Origin: Algoriphagus vanfongensis DSM 17529
GTDB lineage: Bacteria; Bacteroidota; Bacteroidia; Cytophagales; Cyclobacteriaceae
NCBI RefSeq assembly: GCF_000429465.1
Contig: NZ_AUBX01000015.1
Span: 372,001 to 436,000 of the forward strand
Direction: 5' to 3'
DNA: 64,000 bases
Numbering within the stretch: the first letter of the stretch is position 1; the number at the start of each line of letters is the position of its first letter. The notes beneath the pieces were generated by a model, which ran no database searches, had not been told where the DNA came from, and saw nothing but the letters and a program-made list of their open reading frames with translations. Below are positions 18,001 through 26,710 of the stretch, piece after piece. The translations under genes and the position numbers were made by a program.

Positions 18001-18436
18001 CTTTGTCAAAGATTTCAAGGTAGAGCAGGACAAATTTATTGTTGAGGAAGGTGGCAGGATTATTCAGTTTTTTGACACCTGTCTCATCTTCTGGCTCCTC
18101 AGATAGTAGCTCCCAAAGTGTCACATCTTGCTCTGGGAAACCAAATGGCTTATAGCTCACTCCTTCTGGCAGTGTGTAAGGTCGATAGTGGGTCGCATCA
18201 AACCTTTTTCCGTTTTGAATCAAGAAACCCTCGGAGGTAATCCCTAAACCTTTTGAAATACTGAGCCCATTTGGAAGGGGTTGGATTTGAAGCCCGCATA
18301 CGATTCCCATTCCAATCAATTTGGAGCGGGTGAGCCTATTTTGCTGATCAAGGTACGCGCTGAGCTGGTTAAGCTGATCGCTGGTCAGGACCTGACTACC
18401 TTCAAAAATTGGATAAGTGGAAATGATCTGGCTCAT
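15074..18436 (-). CDS. Large multidomain eCIS protein, function unknown
   Basis: A 1120-residue protein between the Afp12-like and tape-measure genes. Residues 1-720 are a long, mostly helical region opening with EGSQVLTSDQLNQLSAYLDQ. A Cys cluster (ACDCQCIDAC, 727-736) follows. Residues 752-838 look like an Ig or cadherin-like beta domain (PVVINDRLP...GDDSFNYKLVD). Residues 840-946 are helical with four or more Cys. Residues 947-1020 are a carboxypeptidase regulatory-like domain (VIGQVLDASGKPISGVQI; VTDLDGRFTL). Residues 1040-1120 contain two HeH/SAP-like helix-loop-helix units (MFKLASSRGL...NELIVLL and LKVIADENDLQYRSNSTKAS). No signal peptide is seen. It is where Afp places its fibre gene (Afp13), but no fibre repeats are visible. 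A baseplate accessory or host-binding protein are both possible. Confidence 0.72.
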   Translation of the reverse strand: MSQIISTYPIFEGSQVLTSDQLNQLSAYLDQQNRLTRSKLIGMGIVCGLQIQPLPNGLSISKGLGITSEGFLIQNGKRFDATHYRPYTLPEGVSYKPFGFPEQDVTLWELLSEEPEDETGVKKLNNPATFLNNKFVLLYLEIFDKDLKSCLGNACDDKGQDRLLTLRKLVVSKADLDIILTRSSNVSGEFSSDPNLKNYHFKKPLFSPSTPESTLIGPFISHYQNTISETVTTEYWDNLAQGYKIFEPLLAKSFGFSNPFDSAPIINKIDQINQSLIDAPATVLGIQYLYDFFKELNLAWDEFMETGLSLWYSCPTDPSLFPLHLMLGRAIPASETAEEFYKYRHGLVQPPIFNGQKLLQEKLNQQYRRLVLMIENLELGILREPDPETFPIKITPSIEKYEDLGSRSIPYYYDIKGKGSFGSWFSLEKNWKAPGTLQLRSSDRPEVLSYDNQPDTPVANPEFLESPLNFNWDPYPFLRIEGHLGHNIEDAKTAIQNLINQFNLPIHLEALHLDAGGTLTDSNCGWNDLQEEYMHHRLLLLGLIRDIRLIIDYLREMNEKYGGDDPLYDEDQEKQVMDAFGLFESLVDSLAECLEDLDWDQFQESYKKILQTLLDFILIQMKVLDNIDLENDDETPLQDVYSGLIARVSPLVYRVLDLFYFTKIQRLFLSFLHRKDKLHNSKRFTEYIQQNQGINHEAGVYKGGTFILLYMTSSERVIGDFSLPGAACDCQCIDACEGDDWSLLPPFARPDYAVTMENTPVEIPVVINDRLPIERDYAVELLSESTEKGGKVSQIGSSSTFLYEPPEGFSGDDSFNYKLVDQASSLSDVGRVTIWVKEANPTVCYTEEILTCWGDKNVFEANAARGLDSGNSFEFAINSLLTSLRETRGFTQDEIENDFLDNEVTREQLVRCLNLYIDGMSFNAMGQAILDYQSSNCGAQLEPTCTSTGVIGQVLDASGKPISGVQITIEGEQIGTVTDLDGRFTLQFPNPGVTLQFAAVGFVSNTREICDETQIIHVLTSVRVSQPAVTGVSTSVATLDATDMFKLASSRGLITDATATPDKNELIVLLQDDKQEISLANEELSLLKNDTLKVIADENDLQYRSNSTKASLVEIISTKK

Positions 18437-18447
18437 AATAATATTGT

Positions 18448-21400
18448 TTAAAATTCTCCCAGTGATGAAAAATTGAGGATAATGGCATCGGCAAGGCTGT
18501 CACTTTCGGCACAGTCATGAAGACTTCCTGAAGGATAGACATTGCGTACTTTTTCCAGTTCCTCTATCAATAGGGATAGTGCAGTGGAAAGATTTTTGGG
18601 ATGTATTGTGGGCTTCAAAGACTCAAGCTGCCAAATTTTCCAGGCTCGCTCGAGTCCATCCATATGCTCTGGGCTGATCCAGCAAATCGTCAAAAAGACA
18701 TGGGATGGAGCCTCAGTTTTAAATTTATTTTCTAAGAATCTTCGGAAATCCCGATTGGTAAATCGCCCCGGCCAAAATGGTAAAATCACATGGGCTATGC
18801 AGGTATATGGATCGTCCAAAGTACAATGGCATTCCTCTTGAAAATGTGGATCCAAAAGCCTGTCTTCGATGGTTTCAGTAACCATCACTCCTCCTTCATC
18901 CAGGAATTTATACTTGCCTTTTAGCTTAGGGCGGAGTAAAATATGTTCAAATAAATGTGTGCCTTCATGGCTGAAAAACTGATTGGAAATGAATGCTTGA
19001 AAGGCCAAAATTGCCAACTGCTCTTCACCTCCCGCAACCAAGAATGTATCTCCATCAATTGACAGAACATCAATAGTCTTCATGACCATTAATTGTCCTT
19101 CCATCAGATCAGTTCGTGGCTCTTCTTTGGTAATCAGTTCTGTTTTACCGTCAACCAAAGCGAAATCGAAAAGGCCATAATTGACGAGGTAATCTCCTTC
19201 ATCAAGGGCAAGGCTGATGGTGATTTCTTCCAATGAGGAAAATAAATCCAAATGATCACCATCAATCACCAGTTTGTGGGAGGCAAGATCAAGGCTTTCA
19301 ATTTCAAAGCTTCTTGAAAAGACAACTTGGTCTCCGGAATTTGGGATGAGATCAGTCTTTAGTCGAATTTTGGATCCAAAAGATTCTGAAGAATCCAAAA
19401 CCATGGAGGCAGGAGGAAATCCTTCTTGAATTAGCCATAAATCTCCCCATGTGCCATCGAGAAGTTGGGCTGCAAGATCAGCATTGAAATCAGACTCAAC
19501 TGTCTGGGCCAAAACCCCGCCCCGAACCGGGTCGATTATGGATATTTTGTATGGAACTTCATCATCTGGAGGAAGTTGATAGCCTGAGGTTTTGGCAGCA
19601 GCCGCTACAATCCTCCAAATATGGTCTTGAATATGTGTTTCTGCGAGGTTTTCCAGTTCAGTCTCATCTACCGCATCAGGCACTTCTTGCTCTATTTTTC
19701 CACTCAAAATGGCATTACCAGTTCCGAATGGAGCATCAAAGATTTCGAATTCCACCTCATATTTTGGAGGAGCAGGAGCCATGGATGTTGTGATGGTATA
19801 TTCATACCAATGCTGAAGTCCAAGGCTCAAATTTTTCCGATTAGCTCGAGGGTTTTCTAAAAATTCATTCTTGAATAGAGTAATCAATTCCTCAATGGCC
19901 AATTCCGCATCCGATTCTAAAGCAAAATCTTTTTTGATGCTTTCACCGATGATTTCTTCCTTGAAAACCAACTCAGCCAAAAAGCTTCCTGGCTCTCCAG
20001 AAATACTCCAATGAGAATCTTCTGCCGCAATCAGCAGGATTTTTTCTAAAGCCAAAGCAGCATCTTCTTTGGATTCAAATTCCTCGAAGATTTCAAAAAC
20101 TGGTTGATCAGCGGGATCATTTACCGAAATAGTCCAGACTCCAGAGTTTTCTGTGAAAATAAAGTGTGGTCTAAAAATCAACCAATCGGCTTTTTTGACT
20201 TTGATTCCATAAAGTCCGCCGATTCTATTTTCCAGTCCTGAATGATTTTCACGATGGTAAAAGCCATCTTTCAATCCATAATTATAGCCTAAGCCTCTTC
20301 CGGCGCTGGTCTGTGGATACTTGTTCAAAAACTCCAGTTTATCCTCAATTAATTGCTCTTTTCCCGTGATTCCTTTGAGTCGGATAGAAAGGAGAGAATA
20401 GTCTGTCAGAGATTCAGCAAACCTTCCTAGGAGGTGGTTCAAAAATTGATTTCTGCGATCCAAATAGGCTTCATGGGACTCAGTCATGTCCGCGAGCAAT
20501 GTCTTTAGCCCAGCAAGATCTTTCCATAAATCTTCACAATCAGGAACGATAGTTTCAAGAGACTGTGAAAAATAAGTATTGGAAATCAGTGGGTTACCAA
20601 ATGGGTCTTTGTCACCAGAAATGGAAAAAAGGTCTTTGACATGAGCCAATTGAGCCAGATAATTTGCCAAAAACTGCTCAAAAACAATCAGATAGGCTTT
20701 CAATTGCTTGACCTGGAATGTTTGAGGTCTTCCTTGGCTTTTTGGTAGCATTCCCTCTTCTCCGATGCCATAGACTAGAGGGAAATCATTTTGGATCGAA
20801 TAATAATCACCCGAGTCAGTGAATTCTCCCAAAATCAACTCAAAATCCAGATTTGGATAGTGGATTTTTTGCGGCCTTTTGTCATCCTCAATCTCCTTCA
20901 GCAAGTCTTCAACCAATTCACGGTCTGCTTTAAAAGGAAGTCCCTCCTTGTAGAACATGAGTTTGCTTAGCTCGGTATTCAGTCGAGGAACATAGTTCTC
21001 TTCCATTGCCAGATCCAGACACCATCGAACGCTTTTCGAAAGAATTTTTCCTTCAGGATCATCTTGAGGCATGTTGGCGATTTGGATGCTTTTTACAGCT
21101 TTAACCCCATCGATATCCATGATGATATGGATTAAGTCGGAGACATGAATGCTGGATTTGCGATCCGCCAACTTCAACTCTTCCTCATCGATGAATCCAT
21201 GTTTTAAAAGGGGCCCTTCGAAGATTTCTTCTGTAGGATTGCATTGTTCTTCCTCCCAATTTCCAAAATAAATACTGTCATCATCTCGGATCAAAGGACT
21301 TGAAAAATTGGGACTGAGGCTTATTTCAGCCAGTTTTGGGTTTTTTGGAGCTGTTTTAATCCCCAAAATCTCGTAGGTTCCAGCATTGTTGCCTGATCCT

Positions 21401-22638
21401 AGGATACTTACCTGAGTACCTGCTTTTGGATAATTATCTTCCTCCAGTTCCAACCAAAGTTTCGCCGGGTTCTGTTGGATTTTAGTGATCGGCAAAGAGT
21501 CAGCTTTACATCCGTGAAGCCTTTCTTCTAGGGTGTAGAAATTGACCTGAGGTGATAGAAAGTCCGCAATAGCCGAAAATATCAAAGCCTCTGTCAGCTC
21601 TACATCTGCCTCCTGCTCCAACTCTATATCTGAGCAGACCAAAATCTCCTCTACTCGAAGCGCATGAAATTCCACAAAATCCTCACACAAATTGCGGTTT
21701 GCCATCAATGTGGCTTTGACCTGCTGCAGGATTTCCTTGATTTTCTCGATTTTGAGAAGATAGAAACTCATGACTCCGTCTTCATCTTGGAATACAAAGT
21801 CATTGACTAGATTAGTTACTGCTGCCAAATCCTCGATTTCTTCCAATCCAGAAGGAGTCAATTCTGTACCTTCCAGCTCTATATAATTGGTTTGGGAAAG
21901 AGAGAAATCCATTTCAAAGCCACTGGGAAGGTTTTGAAATTGAATGGAAATACTTTGAATTGCTTTTCGAATTTCAGTTCGATTTTCCCAATCTATTTTT
22001 GCATCCCAACGAGGAAATTCCACTTGAATATCAATGACAACACCACTCAGGCTGATGTGCTCATCGATGCTGATTTCCATACTGAGTTTGTTTTCATTGA
22101 GATCGCCCAGACCTTCTGTGGTATCAAACTCAAGTAGCACATCGTAGAGAATTCCCATTTGCAGGACTTCCTCTGTTGCAGGAAATGGCTTATAGGCTAG
22201 TTTTTTCTCTTTTCGATCTGGGTAAACCGGGATTTCATTGGATTCTCTCAATTCTATCCAGGCATTTTTTACTCCTGCAAAAGGAGCAGGTTCATCTTCC
22301 TCTCCGACTACTTCCACATCCATGAGAAGTTTGCGATAATCATTCAATGTGAGTGGTTTGGAGGGTAGAATTTCTGAAGCTTTGAAAAGCTGTCCTGCCA
22401 AAGAACCATCTGGATCAGCCAATAAATCTTGAATCGGTTTATTGGTTCGGAAGCTTAGATCTGTAATGGCATAGCAAAGCACCTCCAGAATCGTCACCCC
22501 TGGGTCATGAGTATTGTAATCCGTCCAAACCTGGCCAGAAAGCTTTTGGATATAGGCCAAAGCTTCCGTTCTCAGAAGTTCGAAGTCCGAAGCCGGACTG
22601 GCAGGAGCTGCTTGCGATATGGTGATTGGTTTATTCAT
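18448..22638 (-). CDS. eCIS baseplate wedge protein (Afp12-like)
   Basis: A 1396-residue protein with the Afp12 / baseplate J-type start: helices, then the signature WTDYNTHDPGVTILEVLCYA (residues 38-57) followed by ITDLSFRTNKPI. These proteins form the outer wedge arms of contractile-tail baseplates. The rest is a mixture of beta domains and helices, with a C-terminal segment around HLFEHILLRPKLKG and ECHCTLDDPYTCIAHVILPFWPGRF that recurs in Bacteroidota Afp12 homologues. It is longer than the roughly 900-residue Afp12, with extra domains in the centre that may explain a larger baseplate. It starts 3 bases after the Afp11-like stop. Confidence 0.86.
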   Translation of the reverse strand: MNKPITISQAAPASPASDFELLRTEALAYIQKLSGQVWTDYNTHDPGVTILEVLCYAITDLSFRTNKPIQDLLADPDGSLAGQLFKASEILPSKPLTLNDYRKLLMDVEVVGEEDEPAPFAGVKNAWIELRESNEIPVYPDRKEKKLAYKPFPATEEVLQMGILYDVLLEFDTTEGLGDLNENKLSMEISIDEHISLSGVVIDIQVEFPRWDAKIDWENRTEIRKAIQSISIQFQNLPSGFEMDFSLSQTNYIELEGTELTPSGLEEIEDLAAVTNLVNDFVFQDEDGVMSFYLLKIEKIKEILQQVKATLMANRNLCEDFVEFHALRVEEILVCSDIELEQEADVELTEALIFSAIADFLSPQVNFYTLEERLHGCKADSLPITKIQQNPAKLWLELEEDNYPKAGTQVSILGSGNNAGTYEILGIKTAPKNPKLAEISLSPNFSSPLIRDDDSIYFGNWEEEQCNPTEEIFEGPLLKHGFIDEEELKLADRKSSIHVSDLIHIIMDIDGVKAVKSIQIANMPQDDPEGKILSKSVRWCLDLAMEENYVPRLNTELSKLMFYKEGLPFKADRELVEDLLKEIEDDKRPQKIHYPNLDFELILGEFTDSGDYYSIQNDFPLVYGIGEEGMLPKSQGRPQTFQVKQLKAYLIVFEQFLANYLAQLAHVKDLFSISGDKDPFGNPLISNTYFSQSLETIVPDCEDLWKDLAGLKTLLADMTESHEAYLDRRNQFLNHLLGRFAESLTDYSLLSIRLKGITGKEQLIEDKLEFLNKYPQTSAGRGLGYNYGLKDGFYHRENHSGLENRIGGLYGIKVKKADWLIFRPHFIFTENSGVWTISVNDPADQPVFEIFEEFESKEDAALALEKILLIAAEDSHWSISGEPGSFLAELVFKEEIIGESIKKDFALESDAELAIEELITLFKNEFLENPRANRKNLSLGLQHWYEYTITTSMAPAPPKYEVEFEIFDAPFGTGNAILSGKIEQEVPDAVDETELENLAETHIQDHIWRIVAAAAKTSGYQLPPDDEVPYKISIIDPVRGGVLAQTVESDFNADLAAQLLDGTWGDLWLIQEGFPPASMVLDSSESFGSKIRLKTDLIPNSGDQVVFSRSFEIESLDLASHKLVIDGDHLDLFSSLEEITISLALDEGDYLVNYGLFDFALVDGKTELITKEEPRTDLMEGQLMVMKTIDVLSIDGDTFLVAGGEEQLAILAFQAFISNQFFSHEGTHLFEHILLRPKLKGKYKFLDEGGVMVTETIEDRLLDPHFQEECHCTLDDPYTCIAHVILPFWPGRFTNRDFRRFLENKFKTEAPSHVFLTICWISPEHMDGLERAWKIWQLESLKPTIHPKNLSTALSLLIEELEKVRNVYPSGSLHDCAESDSLADAIILNFSSLGEF

Positions 22639-22641
22639 AAA

Positions 22642-25600
22642 TTAAGTTGGAAAAGCTTCGTCCATATCTGAATCTTCACTGCTTGTGATGCTTGCAGTTG
22701 CTACTATTTCATTATCCTCACATTCACAGTCATCTGACTCCAAAATCTCTATGATATGATCTCCATAGGTGTCAATATTCCCTGTGGAACCTAAAAGTGA
22801 TACGCCTGTACTTCCTTGTGCTTCTTCTACCTTTTCTTTGGAAATAATAGATCCGTCGATGGGATTTTTGACGATGTGATAGAGCTCAAAACAGGTCAAA
22901 TAGTCCACATAGGATAGTTTTTCTATAAAATGTAAAATCACTGAACCATGGAAATTTCCTGTGAAATTGAAGCTTTCAACTCCTTCAAATGCCCATGGTG
23001 AAAGGAATGCCTTCAACTCATCTTCCAGCTTTTTTGCAAATAGACTTCGGTCTACTCCTGCTAAGAATTTGACTTTTGTTTTTACCTGAAGCTCTTCATA
23101 GACTGGGTTAACTACGTGTAGAAAAACCCCTGCTGAATTGATTTTGGAAAGCGACTCATGGACATTTGAAATCAGGGAAACACTCGCTTTGGGGCGAAGT
23201 GGATCCAATGCATTTTTATTTTGAACATTGGCTACCAGAACAACCGTGACATGGCGAGGTGCCAAAGCACGGTATTCTTCCAAATTCCCCGTGTATTCGG
23301 TGTGATTTTGGACCTTTACCTGATAGATTTCCGGAAATTCTTCCAAGACCAAATGCTCATAATCCCATAAAGTGATTGCCCGCTGCTTGTGTCGTAATCT
23401 TTCGGAGACCCTTTGATAAAAATCCTCAGAAGCTTCGGGAGTCTTTCCTCCAAATGATGCAAAAGGTTGAGCAATCTTGCTGACTTGAGGTAGAGATAAT
23501 TTGAGTTTGGCTATGGTTTCTGCTGGAAGGGAAACTGCCAATCTATTAGGGTCATTTCCCTTATCTTCGAAGGTCACCTTAATTGCCTGAGCTAGAATTT
23601 GGGTGAAATCAGGAATAGCATCAGAGTTTTCACTCACACTTGCCCGAATCCAAGTCAATCCATCATCCAGAATTGTGTGTGAGGTGTTGGCAGCTCGAGG
23701 CATGGTGAAGCCAACTAAACCTGTTTGGATCAATCCATTGGTTTCATCCAAGACCAAGTCAAGCTTTTCAAATGAAACCCACTCATTATTTGCCAAATAG
23801 GCCCATTTTACTTCAGGAACAGCTTTTTCTGGATTTCCACTTCCATCCAATACATGGAGTAGCATTTGGATCGACTGAGCAATTTGATGGTTTTTCAATC
23901 CAATATGTAAAAAGCCTTCGCCTTGATAATCTGGAACCAGAAGGGAAGGAGATTGCTCTTGAATAGCCTCTCCAAATACTCCTATATTGAAAAAGGAATC
24001 CCAGTCATGATTTCCTGGGACAAAAGTGTCCTCGGCAGTATAGTCTAGTTTTACACTGCTAAGCTCTGGGGTGTAAGGTTCATTTGGAATTGGTAGGTCG
24101 GTTGCATCAGTCGTTAGGGAAATCACAGCCTCAGAGAATATTTTTGGATAATCCTTATGCCCAAATCCATGGGTAAGACTAAGTTTTAAAAATCCTCTTT
24201 TTGTTGCTGGAGTCCATTGCAATACTTCTTCCAGTTCAGGCTCGGCTTCCAACCCAGTAAAATGAGAACTACTTAATTCATATTCCTGAGAACTGCTTAA
24301 CGCTCCGTCCTGCTTAAATAACCTGAAAGTACTCTTCAGGGACCCAAAAGACCTGTCGTCCAGAAAATAGCTCTTCACTTGGAAGGATGAATTTTCAAAA
24401 TCGTCGTATTCTGCATAATAATCCTCAAATCCGGCTTCATCCTCTGGGAGTCCATGCCAGTTGAAATGAAGGTTCATGCTTTGGAGCTTTTTTGAAAAAG
24501 CTTCATGACTTCCAATGTAAAAACTGGACCCTGGAAGCGGTCTGGGACCAAAGGGGTTAATGTTTTTCCCTACTGGAAGAGTACTCAGGTCATTTTGGAG
24601 AACTAGGTTTTCTACGCCGCTGACATCTACATTTATTTTTACCTCTTGAACTTTTGCTCCTTGAAGGAGCGGATAAGCATAGCTTTGAAGTGTATTGGCA
24701 AGTTCAATTTTTAGTACTGGTTGAACGGTTTTGAATTTCTGAAGTAGAGTTTCCTCATCGTATCCCACTACTGCATCTTGGTCAGAGATCAAGTGACATT
24801 TCAAAATCAACTCAATGGTGTCACCCAAATCTTTGATTTCATGCTTTTGACTTCGGAAGGAATATTTTAGATCCTCAATTTTATCCTCACCAACGCCTCG
24901 GACTGCTCTCACTTGAATCAGAGAAGTGAATTTTTGTCCAGAAAGAGTGGATCTTCGAGCTAAAATATTTTTGGCAGTTACTTCCCCTATATCATAGCCA
25001 TTGAAGGGCTTGTGCTTTCCAAATTCAGGATTGTCAAAAACAGGTCCCGCTTGTGGTTCAATAGCCGCGATATCTTGCCATTTTTTGGCATTGTTCAGGA
25101 ATATCAAGGCCTCTTCTTCTATTTCTTCTTCGCTTTGAAGATCAAATCCAGGTGTGGCTTCTATCCATTCTTTTTCTCCACTTAAGAAAAACCTGAAAGT
25201 TGAATTGAGATGTAGTTCTTTTAATTTTTCAAGCAGACCTTCCTCTTTGGGAAGTACGAGGGTCAAAGTGATTTTTCTTAGCCCTTCCTCTAGAGCCAAT
25301 GTGGGAGAAGAGACAGCAAATCCTAAAACGGCAAGGCTCTTTTCAGAATCAGGGAAAAGTGTTTTTGGCCTTCCAAAAGGGTTCCATTGTCCTTCGGTGG
25401 TGGTGATTTCAGCTCCTAATCCATCAGCTGAATTTGCCACTGGCGAGGAATAGATTCTTCCATTTTCATCCTTGAAAAAGGATTTGATGGAGCTGATTTC
25501 CGATTTGTTCAAGGATTCATCTTTGAGATTTTTGAACAAAACCTCTACCCCAGTATCATCTTTGCCTGCCTTGAATTCAGAGTTTTTGGGCAAAAGGTAA

Positions 25601-26016
25601 GCAGTAGTAGCTTTTGCCAATTGGATAATCAAATATGCCTGATCTGCCTCCGCTGGCTTTTCTTTCAAATGGAGAACGTCCCGATAAAAAAAGTCCAGAT
25701 GCTTTTTTGTCAGTCCATTGATGTCATTTTGAGCCAATTTGAAGTTTTGCAAAAAGGCCAAAAACAAAGCAAAATGAGGGTCAGTTCTTTGGTCTTGTTT
25801 GATGAAGTTTTCAAAAAATCCCTTCCAATCACCATCCCAACCCGCTTGAGTTTTGAATTTCAATTCAGTCGCCAGATTTACAGCAAAAGCCTTTAGTTCA
25901 TCGATTTTTCGGGCATCGACAGCCACATACTCAGGAAGCAGAGTCTTGAGTAGCCGATTGACCCGATTGGTTCCGCTGGTAGGTACTTGGACGCTATGAC
26001 AATTGTCTAAACTCAT
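22642..26016 (-). CDS. eCIS baseplate J-like wedge protein (Afp11-like)
   Basis: A 1124-residue protein of the Afp11/gpJ class. The N-terminus (TNRVNRLLKTLLPEYVAVDAR) leads into 'LLPKNSEFKAGKDDTG', typical of the adhesive beta domain in these wedge proteins. The C-terminal third carries the baseplate-J hallmark: EDFYQRVSERLRHKQRAITL, then WDYEHLVLEEFPEIYQVKV and the APRHVTVVLVA strand. It should dimerise with the Afp12-like protein to form the wedge. It overlaps the upstream gp25-type gene's stop by 4 bases (ATGA). The C-terminal tail after 'KEKVEEAQGSTGVSLLGSTG' is acidic, with CECED, and looks flexible. Confidence 0.88.
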   Translation of the reverse strand: MSLDNCHSVQVPTSGTNRVNRLLKTLLPEYVAVDARKIDELKAFAVNLATELKFKTQAGWDGDWKGFFENFIKQDQRTDPHFALFLAFLQNFKLAQNDINGLTKKHLDFFYRDVLHLKEKPAEADQAYLIIQLAKATTAYLLPKNSEFKAGKDDTGVEVLFKNLKDESLNKSEISSIKSFFKDENGRIYSSPVANSADGLGAEITTTEGQWNPFGRPKTLFPDSEKSLAVLGFAVSSPTLALEEGLRKITLTLVLPKEEGLLEKLKELHLNSTFRFFLSGEKEWIEATPGFDLQSEEEIEEEALIFLNNAKKWQDIAAIEPQAGPVFDNPEFGKHKPFNGYDIGEVTAKNILARRSTLSGQKFTSLIQVRAVRGVGEDKIEDLKYSFRSQKHEIKDLGDTIELILKCHLISDQDAVVGYDEETLLQKFKTVQPVLKIELANTLQSYAYPLLQGAKVQEVKINVDVSGVENLVLQNDLSTLPVGKNINPFGPRPLPGSSFYIGSHEAFSKKLQSMNLHFNWHGLPEDEAGFEDYYAEYDDFENSSFQVKSYFLDDRSFGSLKSTFRLFKQDGALSSSQEYELSSSHFTGLEAEPELEEVLQWTPATKRGFLKLSLTHGFGHKDYPKIFSEAVISLTTDATDLPIPNEPYTPELSSVKLDYTAEDTFVPGNHDWDSFFNIGVFGEAIQEQSPSLLVPDYQGEGFLHIGLKNHQIAQSIQMLLHVLDGSGNPEKAVPEVKWAYLANNEWVSFEKLDLVLDETNGLIQTGLVGFTMPRAANTSHTILDDGLTWIRASVSENSDAIPDFTQILAQAIKVTFEDKGNDPNRLAVSLPAETIAKLKLSLPQVSKIAQPFASFGGKTPEASEDFYQRVSERLRHKQRAITLWDYEHLVLEEFPEIYQVKVQNHTEYTGNLEEYRALAPRHVTVVLVANVQNKNALDPLRPKASVSLISNVHESLSKINSAGVFLHVVNPVYEELQVKTKVKFLAGVDRSLFAKKLEDELKAFLSPWAFEGVESFNFTGNFHGSVILHFIEKLSYVDYLTCFELYHIVKNPIDGSIISKEKVEEAQGSTGVSLLGSTGNIDTYGDHIIEILESDDCECEDNEIVATASITSSEDSDMDEAFPT

Positions 26017-26426
26017 AGATTGGTGTCAGTTGCTTCGATGATGAAATAAGGGTAAACCAAGTTTTTTCGGTTGTTGGTGGCGATGATCGTGTACTTGACG
26101 AGCACTTCTACTCTGCCTTCCTGATAATCAGGTCGCAGGTCTATATCATCCGCTTTGATTCTAGGTTCATGGAAAAGAATTGCCTTTTTGATTCGATTGA
26201 TAATGATGGTGGCTGTAGTCACATTAAGTGTCTCGAAAAGAAGGTCCTCCATATTTGCTCCATACTTAGGTCTCAGCACACGTTCTCCTAGTGTGGTGTT
26301 TAGTAATATGATCAGGCTCTGACGAATGTCTTCCTCATCCTCCACCAATTTGGCTTGCTTAGAACCAGAGCTAAATTCTACTGGAAATGCCCAACCTCTA
26401 CCTAAAAATGAATTTTTCTCACTCAT
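26013..26426 (-). CDS. GPW/gp25 family baseplate protein (Afp9-like)
   Basis: A 137-residue protein with the gp25 lysozyme-like fold used to join the sheath to the baseplate in phages, type VI systems and eCIS. Visible signatures are GRGWAFPVEF at the start, then EDIRQSLIILLNTTLGERVLRP and YGANMEDLLFE, matching the family's core EPR-containing region in altered form. Length is normal. It follows the PAAR gene after 1 base and overlaps the Afp11-like start, which fits stoichiometric production of wedge parts. Confidence 0.95.
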   Translation of the reverse strand: MSEKNSFLGRGWAFPVEFSSGSKQAKLVEDEEDIRQSLIILLNTTLGERVLRPKYGANMEDLLFETLNVTTATIIINRIKKAILFHEPRIKADDIDLRPDYQEGRVEVLVKYTIIATNNRKNLVYPYFIIEATDTNL

Positions 26427-26427
26427 A

Positions 26428-26706
26428 TCATCCTATCATTACTGTTGGTTCTCCTACTGCTACTGATGCCCCACAACCGCAAACATCCCCAGCTCTCAAA
26501 GCAGGTTTTCCTCCAATCAAAACTGTGGCGCTTCCCATTGCAAATGGACTTGCCGTTGGTTGGTGTGCATTTGGTGGCAAAGAGCAAACATGATTATCTC
26601 CCAAAACTGCAGCCGGCATTCCTCCAATCAATACCGTTGGTTCTCCCGGCCCCATGACCGTTCCTCCATGATTTGTCGTGTCCAATATTCTCGCTGCTGC
26701 TGGCAT
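26428..26706 (-). CDS. PAAR-domain spike tip protein (Afp10-like)
   Basis: A 92-residue PAAR protein that sharpens the spike. It has the repeated Pro-Ala/Gly turns (GEPTVLIGGMPAAVLGD, GSATVLIGGKPALRAGD) and metal-binding candidates: His13, His39 and the Cys/His residues in NHVCSL and DVCGCG. It is a bare PAAR domain without a C-terminal toxin, so cargo must travel elsewhere, probably in the tube. It lies 4 bases downstream of the VgrG-like spike gene. Confidence 0.96.
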   Translation of the reverse strand: MPAAARILDTTNHGGTVMGPGEPTVLIGGMPAAVLGDNHVCSLPPNAHQPTASPFAMGSATVLIGGKPALRAGDVCGCGASVAVGEPTVMIG

Positions 26707-26710
26707 ATTA

